Shown here piece after piece: positions 1 to 13,322 of a DNA stretch of 64,000 nucleotides (within the stretch, counting starts at the first letter, position 1; each line of letters opens with the position of its first letter). The stretch lies in NCBI RefSeq assembly GCF_002865645.1, contig NW_020194558.1, positions 1,268,014 to 1,332,013 of the forward strand, read 5' to 3'. The DNA comes from Hyaloscypha bicolor E (Eukaryota > Ascomycota > Leotiomycetes > Helotiales > Hyaloscyphaceae). The translations under genes were made by a program, and so were the position numbers. Below the pieces are notes generated by a model. It worked only from the letters and a program-made list of their open reading frames with translations, searched no databases and was not told the DNA's origin.

Positions 1-2
1 TG

Positions 3-197
3 ATAGTAATACCCGACATGGAGGCATTACACAGGTCCGCTCAATCCGCTGAGATCCCGAATGGTGCACGTATTTCGGATCTCGTTAACAGGATAATATC
101 CACCAATCCACCCGTGGCAAGGACACCGACCCCCCCCCCCCAGGACCACACGACCCACTCATCGGGATCCGGTAAACAGGGTCCTGTTTACCGGTAG
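3..197 (+). CDS. 3' end of an unidentified open frame cut by the window edge
   Basis: From base 3 a frame stays open for 64 codons to a TAG at 195-197 and runs off the left edge. It contains one internal Met (codon 6) and a Ser/Pro/Thr-rich tail. A run of 12 C bases (130-141) encodes part of a proline stretch. Base composition is normal, unlike the AT-rich DNA to the right. I do not recognise the product. It could be the tail of a host gene, the end of a retroelement gag-like protein, or a chance frame. Confidence 0.2.
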   Translation: MVIPDMEALHRSAQSAEIPNGARISDLVNRIISTNPPVARTPTPPPQDHTTHSSGSGKQGPVYR

Positions 198-270
198 GCC
201 CTGTCTGGTAGGTCCAGTTTATCGGTGGGTCCGGCCGAGGACAGCGTCCTCCGCACAGGATGTACGGGAC

Positions 271-470
271 AATAGCGCTAGCAGGGGTCCGAACTTTTCA
301 ACCTGGTATCACAACAACAACGTATCGTAAAAACTTAAAAAAACGTAGCACTACTATACGGCACTATTATGGATATTTACAGCGTTTAAACAAACTTTTT
401 GTGTTTTGTATAGCAAAAGTTATCGAGTGTTGAAATCACGAGTTTTCTATTGACCCCTGCTAGCGCTATT
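271..470. mobile_element. About 200-bp inverted-repeat element (MITE candidate)
   Basis: AATAGCGCTAGCAGGGGTC at 271-289 is repeated exactly as its reverse complement at 452-470, giving 19-bp perfect terminal inverted repeats about 200 bp apart. If the element proper starts at GCGCTAGC, the ends are flanked by TA on both sides, as expected for a Tc1/mariner-derived miniature element. The interior is AT-rich and non-coding. The 67-aa minus frame that overlaps it (386-589) looks like chance. Confidence 0.5.
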
Positions 471-471
471 A

Positions 472-788
472 CTATTATTATGGGCTGTACCTCCGTAATA
501 CTTGGGATATTACGGGATGACGCATTGGACACGTGTTTATATATCATATAATCTCGCTTAACTTCTCTAAAGCCGCGAGGAATCCTCAATCTTCTTAATT
601 CCTCGTACTATATCTTATCTAGGACCAATATATATCCGAGAGAAGCGAATCTCTTTTATTACATATTGCAAAAGGCGTCTTTTATAAAGATTGCGATATA
701 TAACAAAATTATGGATTCCAAGACTTATTACCTGATTTGTTCTACTTTGCTCTTATAGGGAAATAATCCAATTACTTTTACAAATTTA
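472..788. other. AT-rich spacer without a gene
   Basis: Between the inverted-repeat element and the palindromic minisatellite I see no coding frame or RNA gene, only AT-rich low-complexity DNA with scattered CG-containing words. Confidence 0.5.
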
Positions 789-970
789 AGGCTAGTAGAT
801 TTCTACTAGTTATATAGAATATAAAAGCCGGAAAGGCGGATTAGTATAACTAGTAGATTTCTACTAACCTTGGATATATTTTAGAAAAAGAGAAAGTGAG
901 TCTATATAACTAATAGATTTCTATTAGCCTTAAATATATTTAGAAAAAAGAAAAGGATTTATATAACTAG

Positions 971-3098
971 TACGAAGCCCGCGGTCAAAAGTCTGGGTAA
1001 TACAGGGCACTAGGCCCTGTAAGGTGCCAGGGGCCCCTGAAATGGGGGCTTAGAGCCCCTGTAGCGAGCAGGTGCATACGCTAAAGCCCCTGAAGAGGCC
1101 CCTATAAGCTCTGATTGGTCAAATCAAGGAGAATAAAGCATGAATTTTTATCTAACTAACTCTCTGCTTTGATTAACCCTTCTTATGCTCTTCTTTATAT
1201 AAATTATCGCCATTACAGTCAATTACCTCTTATATATAATAATAAATTCGCTCAATCCATACTTGAATCCTCTCTTGAAATAGCTCTTTCTAATACTTGA
1301 TCCACGCCTCTCTCAATACCTTTTTAGATATAATTGGCCCCCGCTTTGTCGTTTCTCTCTTTATCCAAAACCACGTGGGCTCAATTATATTGAGATCTGG
1401 TGAGTTTAAAGGCCAGAATATCTTCTGGATCTCCCATAAATTATAAACCTCTTATTAATATCGACTAGTATAAGCAGGAGCATTATTCTCCTGAATAATT
1501 ATTCCGGGTCTCTCCTTCAGGCACTCCTTTGCAAAGGGTAAAAGCTTCGTAATTAGGATCTTCTTTTGGTAATTATACTAATTAATGCCTCCTTATCCTT
1601 CCTTAATAATATATATACTAGTTTCTTCGATATACTTAAACTAAGCCTATAGACCGCTCTAATTACATATAATATAGATACGAGTTATTATATATTCTAG
1701 CTCCCACTTCGACTTATCTAGCTCGAATCGTATATTGTTGGGCGTTCAAGATCTGCTTGTATAGCCTTCCTTTCAGTAACTATCTCTTTCTCCCAAATAT
1801 GGTAAGGTCCCTTGTAATCCTACAAGAAATAGCTCTACTATATAAACTCTTTCCTACCCTTCCACCTTCTTATTACCATATACGGGTAATAAGTCTCCTC
1901 TTTCTTTCTCTATACTCTCCTTTTGCCTCTCACTTCCCCCAAAATAATACTAGTCTTATCTGAAAAAATTACATTTTTCTAGTCCTTAATTATCCAATCC
2001 TTTCTCTCTAAATACCACATAAGACGAGCTCTCTTTACTGCCTCTATTAACCCTGGCTTTATAGTCCTCTTAAAAACACCATAGCCATTCTCAGTAAGTA
2101 CCTTATAAATAGTACTAGCTAATACTGCTTGACGACCAGGTATACTTATAACTTTAGCTATAATGCAAGTATATAACTAACTACGAGTCATAGAGTTCTT
2201 GGTCATTATTTAAATAATAAATAAAGCAGTAGTAGTAGAGGTCTTTATACGGCCAGAGCGAGGAGTATTATTAATATACTCTACCTCTATAACTATACCT
2301 AGTATCTAATCCCGTAAGACGGCCTTTGATCTGAGCTTATAGTATCCTGACTTGGAAATACCAGTTTTTGCAAGGATTATATCGAAATCGGGAGGCTTTC
2401 CTTTATTAAACTTTATAAGGGCAGTAATGCATACTCCTACTGAGTTTCCTCTGCCTTTGGGACGCTCAGCTGGCTGAGAAGGTTCTGCCGGGAGAAGTAA
2501 AGGTAATTGAGAGGGGAGGTTAGTCTCGTAATCAGAAGAATAAACTAAGTCTGGACCATTACTATTATCTGGATCGTCCTTCCAAATATCAAATTCAGGA
2601 TCAGAGAGATTAGTAGTATTATCTAAATTATTAAAGAGGCTCATTTTAATATAGAGAATAATAAAGATTAAAGAAATCAAAGTATAAAGGTAAAGAAATA
2701 AAGAATAGATATAAAATATATATTCCGGTACCGCTTTCTTCCTTATATACTTTACTAGTTCTAACTCTACTTGACTCAGAACTTGACTTAGTATTAAGTT
2801 CTAATCTCTTTGGAGAGTATTATATAAGTGGAAGTTCTTAATAAGGTAAAGAGAAAAGAGAACGTAAGGATATAACTAGCAGTATGCCCCGCAGCTTGCT
2901 TACTTATTGCCGTTATCGGTATGGCTTACGCCTCAAGCCCCCTAATTTCAGGGGCCCCACCCCCCTATTATTGGATAATAAGACCCTAGCTTATAGGCGC
3001 TTTTTATGGCTTAGTACTTACAGGGCCTTTAGGGACCTTTCAGGGGGTTTCGGCGATCAGACGCTGTATTACCCAGACTTCTGACCGCGGGCTTCGTA
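971..3098 (-). mobile_element. Tc1/mariner-type DNA transposon, degenerate
   Basis: Terminal inverted repeats of 33 bp lie at 973-1005 and 3064-3096 with one mismatch; they begin CGAAGCCCGCGGTC. Each is flanked by TA (971-972, 3097-3098), the target duplication of the Tc1/mariner superfamily. Joining the flanks across one TA restores a perfect minisatellite palindrome, which fixes the insertion site. Subterminal inverted copies of a GGGGCCCCTGAAAT-type block occur near 1029-1050 and 2938-2965. The interior carries a minus-strand transposase reading frame broken by stops. The small plus frame at 2884-3084 lies in the terminal region and is not a gene. Confidence 0.9.
1150..2644 (-). pseudogene. 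Broken Tc1/mariner (DDE) transposase
   Basis: Read on the minus strand from the ATG at 2644 (an earlier in-frame ATG lies at 2680), the frame starts with an acidic Ser/Pro-rich region. It then has a helix-turn-helix-like stretch (ILAKTGISKSGYYKLRSKA) and ends at a stop near 2306. Past this stop, recognisable transposase pieces continue in shifting frames: a block around SDKTS that fits the first catalytic Asp motif; a QENNAPAYTSRY block where the second Asp is read as Asn, as G-to-A mutation would give; and NSPDLNIIEPTW with the third acidic residue. The last part matches the usual C-terminal WIERI-type segment. Several stops and at least one frame change make it dead. The family is confident; the exact subfamily is not assigned. 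Confidence 0.85.
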
Positions 3099-5469
3099 GA
3101 TTTCTACTAGTCTTAGAAATACTTAGAAAATAGGAAAGCAGTTCGGTATAACTAGTAGATTTCTACTAGTTATATAGAAGCCCTATAAAATAGTACTTAT
3201 CTAGAGAAAAGGAAAATACTATCTGGTTTCTTAAATACTAAAATAGGGCAAGTAATTTTAGAGTTTATTTTGCTTATATAATTAGCTATCTAGAATACTA
3301 TTTTTAATTAATAAGTATTATTTACTCGGAAATATATCTACTAATTATTTCTTATTATTACTAAAATATATATCTATAATACTAGTTAAAGAAGAAACTT
3401 TATTTAGGAACTAGAAAGCGAAATAACTTTCTTTTTACTTATTTATTTTTCGTTCTCTAAAAATAATAAGTAAACTATTTTATTACTCTTTAAAAATATA
3501 TAAGTTATAAACCTATATCTAGAACAAACTTTTTAAACTAGCTACTAAAACCTAACTTTTAGTATTTGAAATAGATAAAGTTTAAAAGAGTTCTTAATAG
3601 AACTAATTAGAATTAGAATAGTTAAAAAACGAAATAAGTTTAATAATAAATTAAATATCTTGAAATATATATATTATTTATTTTTAAATAATATTATATA
3701 AATATAAAATATTATAAAGAATTAATAGACTTCCAAATACTATAATTAAAATATAATAAAAAAACCGGTTTAAATAATAAAATATATTAAAGTAGTTTTA
3801 AGCGGCTTTAAAATTAATAATAGACTATAATAGAAAATAAAAAGTATTTCTTTTAATTTATTTTAGCTATTATAATAAAAAGAATTCTATAATAGCTATT
3901 TATATACTAATAAATTATTAATTTACTATAACTATTAACTCAAAATTCTTTATAAGAAGAATAATTAATTATTAATTGAAATTAAGAACTATTTTTCTAG
4001 TTCTCGAAAATATTTCTAGCTAAAAAAGTTACTATTAGGTTATTTATTATTTACTAAAATAATTAACTAGTAAACCTTATATTATATTTCTTATATATCT
4101 TAATTTAAAGAACTTCTCGAATTAGTATTATAATAAAGCTATAATATATTCTATTTAAGAATATTTATATAAATTTACTAATTATATTTTATTCTATTTA
4201 GATTTGAATTAATATTATTATATTTCTTATATTAAATAAATCTTTAATAATTTTTAATATTAGTTAAAACTAGTAATTTAAAAATAGAAAAAAGGTTCTA
4301 TTAAATAATCGAGAACTAGTTTAACTATTATAATTATATATTTAATATTAAATATTATAAATATTATATTAAGAAATATAAAATATAAAGAAATATATTT
4401 AATATTAGAGAAATTAAATATTAGCTTAGCTATTTTAAAAATAAAGGCAAATATAAATACTATAAATTATAACTTATATTTAAAGAACCGAAAAAATATA
4501 ATTTCTTTTCTAAAAGCCAAATATTTATTTATTAAGCAAAATACTTATATATATAATTAGAATATTCTATATTAATAAATTACTTATTAAAAGAAAAAGA
4601 GAAAAAGAATTATATTAATTAAAATAGAAATAAATGTTTTATTATTATTTATTAGCTTTATAATAATACTATATATACTAATTAATAAATTAAAGTAGTT
4701 ATTTTATTAAATCTAATACTAATCCTATATTATAATTATATAAATATAGTTAATATAAATAAAAAGAAATCTATTTATATAAAATAAAATAGTTTATTTT
4801 ATTAAATATATAAACCTTAATTCCCGAAATATAATACTATATATAGTCTATATATGGCTTTTAAAATACTATATATATTTAAAAACAAGTTTCTAAAACT
4901 TATATATTAGATAATATTCTATTTTAGCTACCGGATCTTTTCTTATAAAATAATTTTATTTAATATAATTTATTATTTTTAAAGAATAATAAAAAGAGCC
5001 TATTTATTTTTTATAGCTCTTTAATTTATTTTTAATATAAAACAGGTACTAAGTCTTATTATAAATAAAATAAAAATAAAAATAAGGAATTTAATTTTAG
5101 GAAACCCTTTTTTAAAAATAATTAATAAAGGAAAAATAATATAAAAATAATATTATAGGACTATTTTATAATAGCTATAAAAAGCCTATATAAGATTAGT
5201 AATTTAAATCCGGTAGTTAGTAATATTTTATAGAATAATATTTATAATATAAATATAAATAAAATTAGCTAGTTATATTTATTAGAGAATCTAATATTAA
5301 ACTATTAGCTTAATATATTTTTTCTTCTTCTATTTACTATTCTGCTTCTTAATATCTTCTATTAAATAATAATAGAAATAGTTTATCTAATATTTTTTAG
5401 AGATAATATTATAATAAAACATTATTATTATATTGTAATAATAATATATAGATAGATTAAAGGAAAGAG

Positions 5470-5560
5470 AGGTGTGGCACGAGTGGCCAAAGCTTAAATA
5501 CAGGAATGTAGTCACGTGAGCCTGCACGTGACTACTAGCACGCAGTTGCCATGCAACAGA
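5470..5560. repeat. GC island with perfect CACGTG hairpin (1)
   Basis: About 90 bases of normal composition inside the AT block. GTAGTCACGTG (5508-5518) and CACGTGACTAC (5525-5535) form a perfect 11-bp stem with a 6-base loop. A second short dyad, GTTGC-CAT-GCAAC, follows at 5543-5555. No coding frame or tRNA fold was found. Confidence 0.6.
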
Positions 5561-7057
5561 TAATATTTTAATATTTGCTTCTAGTATTACTAATTATAAT
5601 AATAAATTACCGGATTTTTATTTCTATATTTATTCTTTAAACTTTATATATTCCGATCTTTAATTTCTTTTATTTTAGCTTAAATATAATAATATCTAGA
5701 TTAGAAGAAAATATAACTAAAATATTATTTGAAATATAAATCGGAATATAGAAATTATATATAAAACTTATATATATTAATATATAAAAGATATTATTTA
5801 TTAAGAAATATTCGAAAATAATAAACTAAATATTAAATTATATTTATTTATTAATATAGAACTTATTATATATAGCCGAATTCAGGTTATATTATATAAT
5901 TTAGTCCCGAATAATATTAGTAATAATATCTAGAAACTAAGAATATTTATATTAATAAGGCTATTTCTTTATTAAATACTTATAAAATAACTTATAATAA
6001 TATTTACTATTTTATATTAAAAATAATAGCTAGTTAGTATTTCTTTAAAATTTATTATAAGCCTAAAGTAATTAAGGCTATACTTAAACTAAAAGTATAA
6101 GAGAATTCTTTTTAATAATAGATTAATACTATTCTTTTAATAGAAAATAGGTATTTTAAGCCTTTTTAGTTTTTAGTATAATAATATATATAAAACTAGG
6201 CTTTAGATCTTATATTTAAAAACCTGTCTGAAAATTATTAGGCTAGATATCTGAAATATATTATTTATAAAAATAAGAGAAATAAGATATATAATAGAAT
6301 AGAAAATCGAATTATTTATTTTAGTAAAAAATAATATTATATTATAAATATCTATTAATTTAATATAGAAATATATATATAAAATAATTAATTAATTTAT
6401 AATTTGGGATATTTCTTATATTTTTTATAATAAGCTATTATAATTTCTATTATAAGTATATTTCGCTTTTTATTATTAGAGCTATATATAATTAATAAAT
6501 ATATATTTTTATAATAAATTATATTATAATATTTTATATTTCTTTTAAATTCACTTATAATAATAATATTTTCTAAAATATTACTATTATAGTTATAGAG
6601 ATTTATATTTTCGGTACTAAAATTATTATTATTCTTATTTATAATAAAAACTCTATTATTATTAAAATTATTATTCTTAAAATGAGTTTTATTTTATTTC
6701 TTCTTTTTAGTATTAATTAGCTTAATAGGCTAATAGCTAATATTAAAAAAAAGAAATAGAATTAGTATAAACTAGATTCGGTATTACTTAATAGGAAATA
6801 TTATAATATTATAGGCCTAGTAATAATTAAATACAAATAGCAAGTTATTTATATTTAAAACGACTTTTAATTTAATAATATTATTAAGCCCGAATATATT
6901 AATATATTATAGATTTTAGTAATTATAAATTAAATAAATAGTAATAATCCGGAAGTAATTTATTTTTAAGGCCTCTTTTCTAATATTAGTATTTATATAA
7001 TATCTATTCTTTTAGTTAAAGAATATCTTAAATTATATAATATATTATTATATTATA

Positions 7058-7288
7058 TTTTTTATTTATTTTATTTATTTTATTTATTTTATTTATTTTA
7101 TTTATTTTATTTATTTTATTTATTTTATTTATTTTATTTATTTTATTTATTTTATTATTTATTTATTTTATTTATTTATTTATTTTATTTATTTTATTTA
7201 TTTTATTTATTTTATTTATTTTATTTATTTTATTTATTTTATTTATTTTATTTATTTTATTTATTTTATTTATTTTATTTATTTTATT
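7058..7288. repeat. Microsatellite with 9-bp unit TTTTATTTA
   Basis: About 230 bases of TTTTATTTA repeats with one small irregularity near 7150-7175. It lies in RIP-degraded DNA with no gene nearby. Confidence 0.9.
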
Positions 7289-10200
7289 TTTATTATAGAT
7301 ATATTTAAGAAATATAAGTATAGTTTCCAGAAAATAGTTCCGAATTACCGAGTATTAATTCTTTTTAAGCTAATTATTATAAAACCTGCTTATAGATTAA
7401 AATAGTTACTTATATTACTAGTATTTTAATTTGAAAATATTTTATCTAATAAACTTGCTTTTTATATTCGAAAGATTATTCTTTATTATATTAGTATACT
7501 AATATTTAATTATAGTTTTTAGATTATTATATTACTTAATAAGGTTCTAATAATATTCGAATAAATATCTAATTTTTAATTTGAGATAATAACCTTTAAT
7601 ATAATAATAAAGGAATTAAAAACTTTATATTAAGATATTTAATAATTATAAATTAATAAATATATATTATTTCGAAGTTATAAGAATACCGGATTTATTT
7701 TATTTTAGAAAAAAGTCTTAATAATATTATTATTATAAAGAATAATAAGAATAGAGAAATAGGAAAAGAATATTATAGTTAATAAAAAGTAATAGTTATA
7801 AGAGAAATAGAAAAAGAATAAAGATATATAAGTATAGTTAGAAAATAGAAAACTCGAAGTACTAGAAGAATAACTACTATAGTAACCGATTTCTTATTTC
7901 TGGAAAGTGGGAATTATTAAATTCAAAAGAGGTATTTTAAGGTTATAGGAGAATTCTAAAAGCTAATATTTTGAAATAACTTTACTCTAATAATTAGCCG
8001 CTTAATAAAAGCCAGGCTTAATATATAATAGATTTTCTTGGAGTTCGATTCTATATAAAATAGTAATTAAACCTGCCAAAAATAATAGATCTAATATTAT
8101 AATATTATCTAACTTTATAATATAAAAAAAAAGATTTCCTTAAATTCCTCTTTTATAATAATTTATTTTACTTTAAAGTTTTATTATAATATAAAAGAAA
8201 GATTTTATTAAATTATTCTTTTATTATTATTTATTTATTTATTTAAGTTTTATAATAGGTTTTTTTAATTAAAATAAAATTATTAATTTAAATTTAGCTT
8301 TTTATTTAAATCTTTTATTTTTAGAATTCTTAAATAAAATATTAAAATTAAATTTAATAATCTTTATATTAGATTTAATCTTAGCTTAATAAAATAAAAT
8401 AGCTAATTAAATTATATTTGCTTTTTATTAATTTAATTAAATAAAGTATATTACTAGAAATCTTTGAAATTTTCAAAAAAAAATATATTATATTATAAGA
8501 AATTCTCGAAATTTTTAAAAGAAATAAAATATATTATAATTAAATTACTTATAAGCTTTTAGCTAATTTCTTTTTTATATAACTTATTTTTTTTCTTAAA
8601 CTTCTTAGGCTTTAGAAAGTTTTCTCGAAGATTTATAGAATTATTATTAATTCCTATTAAATAATAAATAATTATTAAGTTATTAAAATTAATTAATTAT
8701 TTTTTCTAATTATAAAGCTTTTTTATTATTTATTCTAAAATAGAAAAGAAGTACTAATAACCTCTATAATAAAAGAAGTATATATTATAGAATCTAGAAT
8801 TTAAATATATTTTAATTAAATAATAATAAAAGAGTTTAAGAAAAACCTTAGTTATTTAATACTAATTAATTAAAATCCTCGAAAATTCTAAGAAAATCTA
8901 TTATACTTTTTCTAGTTAGGTCCAAATTAATTACTTAATTAAACTTATTAATTTTTTAAAAAAGAAATCCTTTTTTAATTCTTACTATATATTATTAATA
9001 AAAAAAAGTATAAACTAGATCTAGTTATATTTTCTCTTAATTATAATATAAATAAAAGAACTCAATTTCTAAATATTATATTAGCTATAATAATTCCTTA
9101 AAAATTCCAAAATATTTAGAGCTAGTAATTTATTACTAATTTAATAAGTTTTATAAAAGAGTAAACTAAGTTTGATTTTATTTATTTCTCTAGTTATATT
9201 AATAACTTTAATATAATATACTTTAATTCTAAAACCCTTATTAAAATAAAATATATAAAGAAATATAAGAATATATATTATATAAAATATTATTTATTAT
9301 TAGTAACTTTTCTAGTTTATTAAATTATTATTATTAAGGCTAATAGTAAAGCCTTAATTCTTTTTTAGTATAAGAAATCTTATATTTAATTATAAAGGCA
9401 TTTAATAATATCTTTAGAAATTACTTTAATATTTAAGGAAATCTCTTTTATATAAATCTATTTCTAATTAATTAAATTAGCTCGAAAATTTCAAAAGAAT
9501 TTTATTTTTATTTTTATAAGGTTTTTATATATTTATTTACTTTATATATTAATAAAGAATTCTTTTTCTAATTCTTATATTTCTAATACTTATATTAAAA
9601 ATTATAAATAAAGCCCTAATTAAAAGCTACTTTTATTTTTAAAATATAAAAATAAAAAGTATTCTTAATATTTTCTTTAATTTCTTTATTATATTTTTCT
9701 TTAATAACTCGATTTTTATATATATTTATAATTTAATAAATAATATAATATAATATAATATATAAGCCCTAATTTTAAAGTATTAATTATAGTACTAGTT
9801 ATTTAGTACTTTAATATAGGCCTTAAAGTATTTCTAGAATCTAAGAAAAATTCTTATTAATTTCGAAAATTTCAAAGAATTATATTTATTAATTTACTTT
9901 TTATAGTTCTAAATTATTAATTTTATAAGTATATCTTTAGTAAATATTATAATTACTTCTTTACTTTATTTAAATAGTTTATTATTTTTATTTTTTTATT
10001 TTTTCTTTTCTAATATTAAAAATATATTAAGTTTTAGCTATTTCTGAACTTTATTAAATTTATTTTATATATTTCTTTTTAAATTAAAGTTATTTAGCTC
10101 TTATCTTTTTACTATTTCTTATTTTTGGTTTCAGGTTTTAAAGATATTAATTTTATAATTAATTATTAGAACTTTAAAACTAGTAAACTACTTTTATTTT

Positions 10201-11139
10201 ATATTATTTCAGAATTATTTATTATAGGCAAATTATAGTAATTTATAGAAAAAAGAAATATCTAATTAAGCTATATAAAAAGAAAGCAAAACTGCTTTAT
10301 ATTTATTATATTATAATTATTTTGAAAATTTTAAAGAAAAAAGAGCTATTTATAAAATATAATTTAGTTTAAAATTTTTTTAAAAAATAATAAAATATAA
10401 ATATTTATAAGAAAAATAATAAAAAGTAAAGAGTTATTATTTATTTATATATTAATTTAGTATAAAATAATAAACTAATTTCCTATTATATTATTATATT
10501 AATAATATTACTTTTTATATTTTATATTTCTTTATTTCTATTTACTATTATTATTACTTATTATATTCTTAGTATTTTTTAATATATTTTTGCCTGTATT
10601 TTTCTTTATCTCTATTATTTCAAGTAAATTACTTTTAAAATAAAAGAAGTTTATTTATATAAAGAAAAGTATTATATTATTTAAAAAATAAAAGCTTAAA
10701 AATAAAATTCTTAAATAAGAAACTATATTTATAGAAACTAGTAAAGATAAGTGCTAGTATATTTCTAAAAGAAATAAAATTACTTATTAAGCTAATAAGT
10801 ATATAGCCCTAAATAAATAAATATTTTTTAGAATATATTACTTTTTAGAAAAATAAAAATAAATTTTTTTAAAAGAATTTCAAAGATTTCCTATTCTTAT
10901 ATATTTTATAAATAGTATTAGTTTCTTATATTTTTAATAAAAGCTAGTTTATTAGTAAAATAATTACTATTAAATATAAGAACTATATTATTATTTTTAA
11001 ATCTAAACTTTAAAGAAATATTTTAGGAAATTATTTAATAAATAGTATTTATAATTAGAAATAAAATAATAGAATTATTTATTTTTATTATAAAGAAATA
11101 TATAATAAAAGTACTTTTTAATAACTTATTTAATATAGA

Positions 11140-11400
11140 AAAAAAACTATATAAAGTATATTAGAATATAAAATAATAAAATTAAAAATATAAATAATAA
11201 AGTATAAATAGTATATAATATATAAAAGTTTAATTAATTAAATATAAAAAAGGAATTAATTATTTAGAATTATAGAAAAGCTAGCTTTTTTATATAATTT
11301 TTATAAATTATATATAAAAGACTTTAGCTTTTATTATATAACTAAAATATTAAAACTATTAAAATAAAGTAATTTTAATAAAATATAACTTATTATATTA
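11140..11400 (-). repeat. LTR-like repeat C, copy 1
   Basis: This AT-rich segment is closely similar to 30190-30480 in the same orientation and to 59005-59260 in reverse complement. Shared landmarks include a block reading TATATAAAAG.TTAATTAATT and the end GCTTTTATTATATAA. It looks like a solo LTR or LTR fragment of one family. I could not identify the internal proteins of that family. Confidence 0.5.
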
Positions 11401-11647
11401 TATTTAATTTCTTATTTATTTATTTTTATTTTTTAAATACTAAAAACTAATAGGAAATTTCTATTTAAAATTCGAAATAATAAAATAATTAGAATTCTTT
11501 TCTATTAGTATTTCTATTTTTTTTAATATATTAAAAATATAATTTATTATTCTTAAATAGTTTTATTTTATACTTTCGAATTTATTTAAAAATTATTTAA
11601 AATTATTTAATAATATTCTTATATTAAATATAATATATATTATAGTT

Positions 11648-11684
11648 ATATATCACGTGCGCGGCTAGTCACGTGATGCGTACT
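11648..11684. repeat. GC island with CACGTG hairpin (2)
   Basis: ATCACGTG (11652-11659) and CACGTGAT (11670-11677) are perfect 8-bp arms around a 10-base GC-rich loop, surrounded by pure AT-rich DNA. Confidence 0.6.
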
Positions 11685-13261
11685 ATACTCTCATATAATA
11701 GAATAGCTAATAAGGCTTCTAATCTTATTATTATATCTTTTAGTCTAATTACTTATATAATAAAGCTATTTCCTTATATATATATCTATTAGTCTAAGTA
11801 ACTTGTAATAATATAGTTCTTTTTATTATTTAATATTTGCCTTTAATTATTAGTTAATTTTAGCCTTTATAGCTAGATACTAAAATAGCTTATTATAATA
11901 AATTATACTTATATATTTCAAATAAATAGCTCTTTTGAATTTTATATTAATTTTTAATAAAAGAAAAAAGCTTTTTAGAAAAAGCTTTAATAATTTTATA
12001 AAAAACTTTATTTTTATATATTTTGTTTTAAATAATAATTAGACTTATTAGAATTATAATAAAAGGCTTTTTAAATAATAAATTATTATTAAGCTATTTT
12101 TTAATTACTATTTTATTCGAGAATTATTATTTAATTATAAGTTCAAACTTATAAATTATTTAGCTAAAGATATTTATTTAATTAAATATTTTATTTTTAA
12201 ATACTTTTTTTCTATTTCTTTTACTAGATATTTATTTAATTTCTTTATATTTTTTAAATTAAAACTATTATAAATAGAAAAGTAAATAATACTTTTAAGA
12301 ACTTTTTTATTAAAAAAAGCCATTTTTTATAATTTATAAAAAAAATATAACTAATATTCCGATTTTCCTTATTAAAGAAAAACTCGCTATTTAGAGCTTT
12401 AATAATAGCTAGATTATTAATATTATCTTTATACTAATAATAATTAATATCTTTAGAAATATAATATTAGACTAACTAAAAATAAATAATTAGATAAATA
12501 AAATACTTAGCTAATACTTTATAAAATTCAAGCTATATTAAGAAATTTACTATTAAAAATTAAAAGATTAAAATAAAATAGCTATTATCTAGATTTCTAT
12601 ATTTTAATACTTTGTTTTTTCAGAAGTAAAATTATAATATTTCTATTTCTTTTATTAAAAGTTCTTAAATATTAAGCTTTTTAGTTTATTTTAGGTAATT
12701 ATTTTTATAAATATAATAATATATATTTAAATTAGAGATATTAGATTCAGAAATAGAAGTTATAGTATTAAATTAGAATTATAGATTTAAATAAAATTAA
12801 TTAAAAACCTAATATTTATATTTATAGTTTATAATTCTTTTATTTTCTAAAAAGAAATCTTATATTCCTTATTTATTTAAATAATAGAAATGTATTTCTT
12901 ATTTTTAGTAATTTTATAGATCTTAATTACTATTTTTAAAATATTTATAAGCTTAATATTAATTATATAAATAAAAAGAATATTAGTAAATTACTAAAAA
13001 TATATTTTATAAAAAGCTTTAAAAAATCTATTAATAATTCTATAATATTTTTATTTAAAAATAAGGTTTAAAATACTATTATATAATTTCTTAAAAGTAT
13101 AATTATTCTAATAACTAAATATTAGCTTCTATTTAGCTAATATCTTATAAATATAGTATTTAAATATATTATTAATATTATTAATTTTCTTTTTTTAATA
13201 TTATAATAAGGTAATATTATAGTAGTAATAAAGAGCTTAAATTGAGCTAAAGGCTATATAC

Positions 13262-13322
13262 CGGGCTAAAAGCACTGGCTATACGCTAAGTCACGTGTAG
13301 TGGCACCACGTGACTAGTACTA
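13262..13322. repeat. GC island with CACGTG hairpin (3)
   Basis: AGTCACGTG (13289-13297) and CACGTGACT (13307-13315) are perfect 9-bp arms around a 9-base loop. The island covers about 60 bases of normal composition in the AT block. Confidence 0.6.

Larger units (their letters stand above)
789..3175. repeat. Minisatellite of about 59 bp with an 18-bp palindrome in each unit, split by a transposon
   Basis: The palindrome CTAGTAGATTTCTACTAG (8-bp arms, TT centre) starts at 792 and recurs, exactly or with paired changes, at 850 and 910, at 967 (interrupted) and at 3152. Spacings are 58, 60 and 57 bp; the last two units are 59 bp apart when measured from the palindrome ends at 3110 and 3169. The copy at 910 reads CTAATAGATTTCTATTAG, so both arms changed together and pairing is kept. 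The spacer between palindromes is AT-rich and only loosely conserved. The Tc1 element at 971-3098 sits inside the fourth unit. Confidence 0.75.

Noticed and set aside
2884..3084. 66-aa plus-strand frame
   Set aside because: It is the right terminal region of the Tc1 element, including its inverted repeat.
789..3175. CRISPR array with Cas12a-like repeat (TTTCTACTA / TAGTAGA words at about 59-bp spacing)
   Set aside because: The host DNA is clearly fungal, spacers between the palindromes are similar to each other rather than unique, and no cas gene is near. It is a minisatellite.
5470..5560. tRNA gene (GGCACGAGTGGCCAAAGC resembles a D-arm)
   Set aside because: No TTCGA-type T-loop and no matching acceptor stem; the structure is explained by the CACGTG hairpin.
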